Part shown: positions 6,326 to 8,847 of the stretch, in pieces
Layout: each line of letters starts with the position of its first letter
Numbering within the stretch: the first letter of the stretch is position 1
Assembly: GCA_021812925.1 (NCBI GenBank)
Contig: JAKAMK010000033.1
Coordinates: 1 to 8,847 of the forward strand
Source: a bacterium
GTDB lineage: Bacteria; Patescibacteria; Paceibacteria; UBA9973; UBA2103
Length of the DNA: 8,847 nucleotides
Reading direction: 5' to 3'
Notes under the pieces: generated by a model
Seen by the model: only the letters and a program-made list of their open reading frames with translations
Database searches by the model: none
What the model was told of the DNA's origin: nothing
Translations under genes and position numbers: made by a program

Positions 6326-7444
6326 TCACGACACGAGCTTCAGCACATCGTGCGCGGTCACGGCGACCATGAGGAGGATGAGGAGCGCGAAGCCCGCGCT
6401 ATTCACTGCGCGGGCGACCGAGGGCGGTATACGGCGGCGCGTCACGCCCTCGATGAGCACGAAGAGGAGCCGGCCGCCGTCCAAGGCAGGCACCGGGATG
6501 AGGTTGATGAGCGCGAGGTTTATGGAAATGATGGCCATCAGGGAGAGCAGGTCGCCGAACCCCTGCCGGCTCGCCGAGCCGACCGCGCCCGCGATGCCGA
6601 CCGGCCCTGCGACCTGTGAGAGGTTCGCGTGGAAGGTGAAGAGGCTGTAGAAGAACTGCCAGAGCCCTTCCGCGGTGAGCACAGTCGCGCCCCACGTGAG
6701 GGTCGCACCCTCGACGAGCGCGCTCCCGAAGGACACGGGCACGACGCCCACGGTCGCGACCTCTACCCCGAGCGCGTAGCGGGCCGGGTCGCTCGCGACG
6801 AGCCCCGCGACCGGTCTCACGAACACCGTGCTTTCGCCGCCCGTCGCATGCCGGACCTGGAGCGCGAACGTCGCGTTCGCGCCATGCGCAGCGACGAAAG
6901 AACTGAACGCAGCGGTATCGCCGCCCGAGAACTGGTAGTGCCCTTCCTCGGCACTCTGAATCTCGTCGCCCGGCAGAAGGCCGGCCGCGGCAGCCGGTGA
7001 ATTCGGCAGCACGCTCGCGACCGCGAGCTGCACGTCCGTCGCGCGCGCGATCTCGTCGGGCGCGAGAGCGCGCGGCGTGCCCGCGATAAGCGCGCCCGTG
7101 ATGAGCACGTACGCGAAGACGAGATTCATGGTGACGCCCGCGACGAGCACGATGGCCTGGAGGATGCGCGGGCGGTCCGTAAACGCGCGGCCGCTACGCG
7201 GCCGCGCCTCTGCACCCTCTTCCGGCACGCCATCCTCGCCATAAATCTTCACGAAGCCGCCGAACGGCAGCCAGTTGAGCGTGTATTCCGTCTCGCCCCA
7301 TGTCCCTATGGTGAGCGCGCGCGGCGGGTACCCGAGCCCGAACTCGTCCACCCGCATGCCCGAGAGCTTCGCCGCGATGAAATGCCCGAACTCGTGCACG
7401 ACGATGAGCACGACGAGGACGACGACGAAGATGAGGACTTCCAT
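6326..7444 (-). CDS. rseP: Site-2 membrane protease RseP family (M50 zinc metalloprotease)
   Basis: Intramembrane zinc protease that cleaves membrane-embedded substrates, in well-studied bacteria anti-sigma factors and leftover signal peptides. The 372-residue protein has the family layout. Helix 1 carries zinc motif H17-EFG-H21. The membrane-reentrant region contains LPFGGFVKIYGE (59-70). A second helix follows (about 95-120), then one PDZ domain (about 135-215; E. coli RseP has two). The third helix bears NLIPVPALDGGRLL (314-327) with zinc ligand D322, and a final helix spans about 350-365. The substrate here is unknown; no anti-sigma gene lies nearby. The start follows a -10-like TACACT so closely that the message may be leaderless. 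In many bacteria rseP lies directly before proS, as it nearly does here. Confidence 0.95.
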   Translation of the reverse strand: MEVLIFVVVLVVLIVVHEFGHFIAAKLSGMRVDEFGLGYPPRALTIGTWGETEYTLNWLPFGGFVKIYGEDGVPEEGAEARPRSGRAFTDRPRILQAIVLVAGVTMNLVFAYVLITGALIAGTPRALAPDEIARATDVQLAVASVLPNSPAAAAGLLPGDEIQSAEEGHYQFSGGDTAAFSSFVAAHGANATFALQVRHATGGESTVFVRPVAGLVASDPARYALGVEVATVGVVPVSFGSALVEGATLTWGATVLTAEGLWQFFYSLFTFHANLSQVAGPVGIAGAVGSASRQGFGDLLSLMAIISINLALINLIPVPALDGGRLLFVLIEGVTRRRIPPSVARAVNSAGFALLILLMVAVTAHDVLKLVS

Positions 7445-7451
7445 CGAGGAC

Positions 7452-7457
7452 AGTGTA
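7452..7457 (-). promoter_or_regulatory. Possible -10 element for rseP
   Basis: TACACT on the minus strand ends 7 bp before the rseP ATG (7444), which would place the transcription start at or next to the start codon. The -35 position falls inside the GC-rich frr terminator hairpin and has no consensus match, so support is weak and comes mainly from spacing that resembles proS. Confidence 0.3.
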
Positions 7458-7468
7458 CACGAGAAAGC

Positions 7469-7492
7469 GCGCGCCGCCTCACGGCGGCGCGC
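7469..7492 (-). terminator. Rho-independent terminator after frr
   Basis: Perfect 10-bp GC-only arms, GCGCGCCGCC (7469-7478) and GGCGGCGCGC (7483-7492), enclose a 4-nt loop that reads GTGA on the transcribed strand. It lies 20 bp past the frr stop and is followed on the minus strand by GCTTTCTC, a short T-rich tail. Confidence 0.75.
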
Positions 7493-7512
7493 ATGCTTCC
7501 CTCCGTTCGGTG

Positions 7513-8061
7513 CTACAGCGCGATTTCCGTTTCTTTCTTCTTCAGGTGCGCGGCGAGCGCCTCGGAACCGGCATCGATGAGCTTCTGCAATTCCTCCTTA
7601 TCGCGCTTTGCCTGGTCTTCGCTCATGCCCTCCTTCTGGAGCTTCTCGATTTCCTTAATAGCGTCCGTGCGGTGGCCGCGCAGCGTGACCTTTGCCGTTT
7701 CGGTCTTCTCGCCCGCGAGCTTCACGAGTTGCGTGCGGCGTTCCGCGGTGAGCTCCGGGAACGAGACGCGGAGGCCCTGGTCATCCGTCGAGACTCCGAC
7801 GCCGAGGTTCGCGTCGGTGATCGCCTTCTCGATATCCTTACCGAGCGACCGGTCCCACGGGATGATGCGGAGCGTGCGCGCGTCCTCGACGCCGATGTTG
7901 GCGACCTGCGTGAGCGGCGAGAGCGCCCCGTACGCAGCGACCTTCACACTGTCGAGGAGCACCGGGGTCGCGCGTCCGGTACGGACGCCCGAGAGCTCGC
8001 GCACGAGCCACTCGTCAGTCTCCTTGATGTTCGTCTTGAGCGCGGAAAAGTCGTAGGCCAT
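7513..8061 (-). CDS. frr: Ribosome recycling factor
   Basis: RRF enters the ribosomal A site after termination and, with EF-G, splits the post-termination complex. The 182-residue product has family length. It shows RTGRA (27-31), the YG-x-LSPLTQVANI beta-domain segment (44-56), FPELTAERRTQLVKLA (101-116) and the hinge helix with R128 and R131, matching conserved arginines of E. coli RRF. The N-terminus MAYDFSALK resembles parcubacterial RRFs I recall. No Shine-Dalgarno sequence precedes the ATG; instead the upstream bases are a run of 7-bp repeats. The gene is flanked by terminator hairpins on both sides, so it is probably a monocistronic unit. The usual partner pyrH is not upstream here; a delta-prime gene is. 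Confidence 0.96.
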   Translation of the reverse strand: MAYDFSALKTNIKETDEWLVRELSGVRTGRATPVLLDSVKVAAYGALSPLTQVANIGVEDARTLRIIPWDRSLGKDIEKAITDANLGVGVSTDDQGLRVSFPELTAERRTQLVKLAGEKTETAKVTLRGHRTDAIKEIEKLQKEGMSEDQAKRDKEELQKLIDAGSEALAAHLKKKETEIAL

Positions 8062-8066
8062 AGCGC

Positions 8067-8094
8067 AGTCACTAGTTGTTAGTCATAAGTCATG
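8067..8094 (-). repeat. Heptamer tandem repeat, left arm (frr leader)
   Basis: Four consecutive 7-bp units at 8067, 8074, 8081 and 8088. The last two are AGTCATA and AGTCATG; the first two are diverged (AGTCACT, AGTTGTT). All start with AGT. On the minus strand they read as NNNNACT units. The array lies directly between the frr start codon and the holB terminator hairpin and mirrors the array at 8155-8182. Confidence 0.7.
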
Positions 8095-8114
8095 AGCATG
8101 ATACCAAAATACGT

Positions 8115-8147
8115 CCAATCCCGCGCCGCGGGGCGGCGCGGGATTGG
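8115..8147 (-). terminator. Strong terminator hairpin after the delta-prime gene
   Basis: Perfect 15-bp arms (8115-8129 and 8133-8147; core CCCGCGCCGC/GCGGCGCGGG) with a 3-nt loop. ATACGT (8109-8114) and ACGTAT (8152-8157) extend the stem beyond a 4-nt bulge. On the minus strand the hairpin is followed by ACGTATTTTGG, a modest T-tract. An outer inverted repeat, ATACCAAA (8101-8108) and TTTGGTAT (8182-8189), encloses it. Confidence 0.8.
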
Positions 8148-8154
8148 GTAAACG

Positions 8155-8182
8155 TATGACTCATGACTACAGACTCATGACT
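8155..8182 (+). repeat. Heptamer tandem repeat, right arm (delta-prime gene 3' end)
   Basis: Four 7-bp units at 8155 (TATGACT), 8162 (CATGACT), 8169 (ACAGACT) and 8176 (CATGACT), all ending in ACT. They are the same family as the left array but in inverted orientation about the hairpin. The stop codon of the delta-prime gene (8177-8175) lies inside this array. Confidence 0.75.
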
Positions 8183-8837
8183 TTGGTATGACTAGGGCGA
8201 GATGCTCGAGTATCTGCTTCACGGGCGCGCTGCGGTCGTAGAGGAAATCGCGCAGCCGCGCGAGCTCCGAAAGGTCGGCCGCGTGCTTCTCGACGCCCTG
8301 CTTCGCGAGCGCCGCTTCGATGCCGTTTACGAGCGCGATGGCCTCGTCGCGATTCTCGCGCCGCGACTCCTCGTCCTTCCCGCTCGTGAGCCTCTTCACG
8401 AGCGCCGCGCGCTTCTCCACGCTTCCCCGCAAGAATTCTGTCGCGGGATTTTCTGTTTGCTGTTTACTGCCTGCTGTTTGCTTCAGTTCCTGCACGCGCG
8501 AGCGCAGCGTCGGCAGGAGGCCGCCCAGGGTCGGCAGCACGAGAAAGAGCACGGTGCCTTTCGGCGGCTCCTCAAAGAGCTTCAGGAGCATGTTCTGCGC
8601 CTCGTGATATGCGCGGTTCGCCGCGATGATGATGACTTTCGTACTGCCGCGGAATGCGCCCTGCGCCGCGTGCTCGCCCGCAAGCCGCGCATCCTCGGCA
8701 GACAAAAGCCCGTGGCGAAGTACGACCACGTCCGGATTGCCTTTCGTCGCGAGCCCGAGCTCGCGCTCGGCGTAGCCGAGCGCGAGCTCTACTCCCTCCT
8801 CTACCGGCGCCTCGATGACGAACGCGTGGTGCTGCAT
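8175..8837 (-). CDS. holB: DNA polymerase III delta-prime subunit-like AAA+ protein, short
   Basis: Clamp-loader component of the replicative polymerase. The 220-residue product keeps the second half of the AAA+ core: VVVLRHGLLSAEDARLAGEH, then GSTKVIIIAANRAYHEAQNM (64-83, a degenerate Walker B region without DEAD), LLKLFEEPPKGT (84-95, the family signature) and the sensor-1/SRC-like LLPTLRSRVQ (107-116). A helical C-terminal region follows (about 135-215). No Walker A loop is present; delta-prime is known to be a non-ATPase. At 220 residues it is well below the 300 or more of typical delta-prime. The ATG at 8837 gives a sensible N-terminus (MQHHAFVIEAP), but only 10 bases lie upstream in the window, so a longer start cannot be excluded. 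Residues 120-129 are encoded by a 7-bp tandem repeat, and the last codons and stop lie in another. Confidence 0.85.
   Translation of the reverse strand: MQHHAFVIEAPVEEGVELALGYAERELGLATKGNPDVVVLRHGLLSAEDARLAGEHAAQGAFRGSTKVIIIAANRAYHEAQNMLLKLFEEPPKGTVLFLVLPTLGGLLPTLRSRVQELKQTAGSKQQTENPATEFLRGSVEKRAALVKRLTSGKDEESRRENRDEAIALVNGIEAALAKQGVEKHAADLSELARLRDFLYDRSAPVKQILEHLALVIPKS
8453..8480 (+). repeat. Heptamer tandem repeat inside the delta-prime coding region
   Basis: Four contiguous 7-bp units on the plus strand: CTGTTTG (8453), CTGTTTA (8460), CTGCCTG (8467) and CTGTTTG (8474). They encode residues 120-129 of the delta-prime protein, a polar low-complexity stretch (QTAGSKQQTE) just after the SRC-like motif. 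The AT-richer make-up stands out from the surrounding coding sequence. Confidence 0.8.
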
Positions 8838-8847
8838 GCGGGCAGTA

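Noticed and set aside
8067..8182. CRISPR array
   Set aside because: The repeats are 7-bp tandem units without spacers and are arranged as inverted arms around a hairpin, unlike any CRISPR.
8067..8195. Insertion sequence or MITE footprint
   Set aside because: Inverted repeats are present, but no transposase or clear target-site duplication is seen. It is better described as a repetitive intergenic element until other copies are found.

Overview
The window is a dense, GC-rich bacterial chromosome segment (about 60% GC by eye) made almost entirely of core genes. Nine of the ten genes lie on the minus strand and use standard TGA, TAG and TAA stops. Several proteins are unusually short: an 87-residue MreD-like protein, a 220-residue delta-prime subunit and a prolyl-tRNA synthetase without the editing insertion. 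With the stripped-down gene neighbourhoods, this suggests a reduced-genome lineage, most likely Patescibacteria/CPR and probably a GC-rich parcubacterium. That assignment comes from protein style and gene order, not from a marker gene. Use of TGA as a stop argues against the UGA-glycine lineages (Gracilibacteria, Absconditabacteria).

In minus-strand transcription order the layout is: holB-like delta-prime (8837-8175); an intergenic element of inverted heptamer repeats around a strong terminator hairpin; frr (8061-7513); a second terminator hairpin; rseP (7444-6326); a convergent plus-strand gene for a small secreted protein of unknown function (5929-6285), separated from rseP by a shared hairpin; proS (5804-4533) behind a near-consensus promoter; mreB (4525-3473); mreC (3501-2659); a minimal mreD-like gene (2662-2399); mrdA/PBP2 (2402-693); and greA (641-168) with its own promoter-like sequence. 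Positions 1-167 hold no supportable gene but contain two inverted-repeat structures, one of which folds better as plus-strand RNA.

Functionally, proS-mreB-mreC-mreD-mrdA looks like one transcription unit. It joins an aminoacyl-tRNA synthetase to a complete but compact rod-shape elongation module: the MreB filament, the MreC scaffold, the MreD-like membrane protein and the PBP2 transpeptidase. No rodA follows. The order frr, rseP, proS matches the common bacterial cluster frr-uppS-cdsA-dxr-rseP-proS with the isoprenoid and phospholipid genes missing. An unrelated secreted-protein gene sits between rseP and proS.

No phage, CRISPR, transposase or defence gene is visible, and I do not see a wholly new multi-gene system. 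The points most worth a second look are the lone plus-strand secreted gene, which has the only clear Shine-Dalgarno sequence in the window; the heptamer repeats, one array of which lies inside the holB reading frame; the compressed MreD and PBP2; and the structured element at 32-107.
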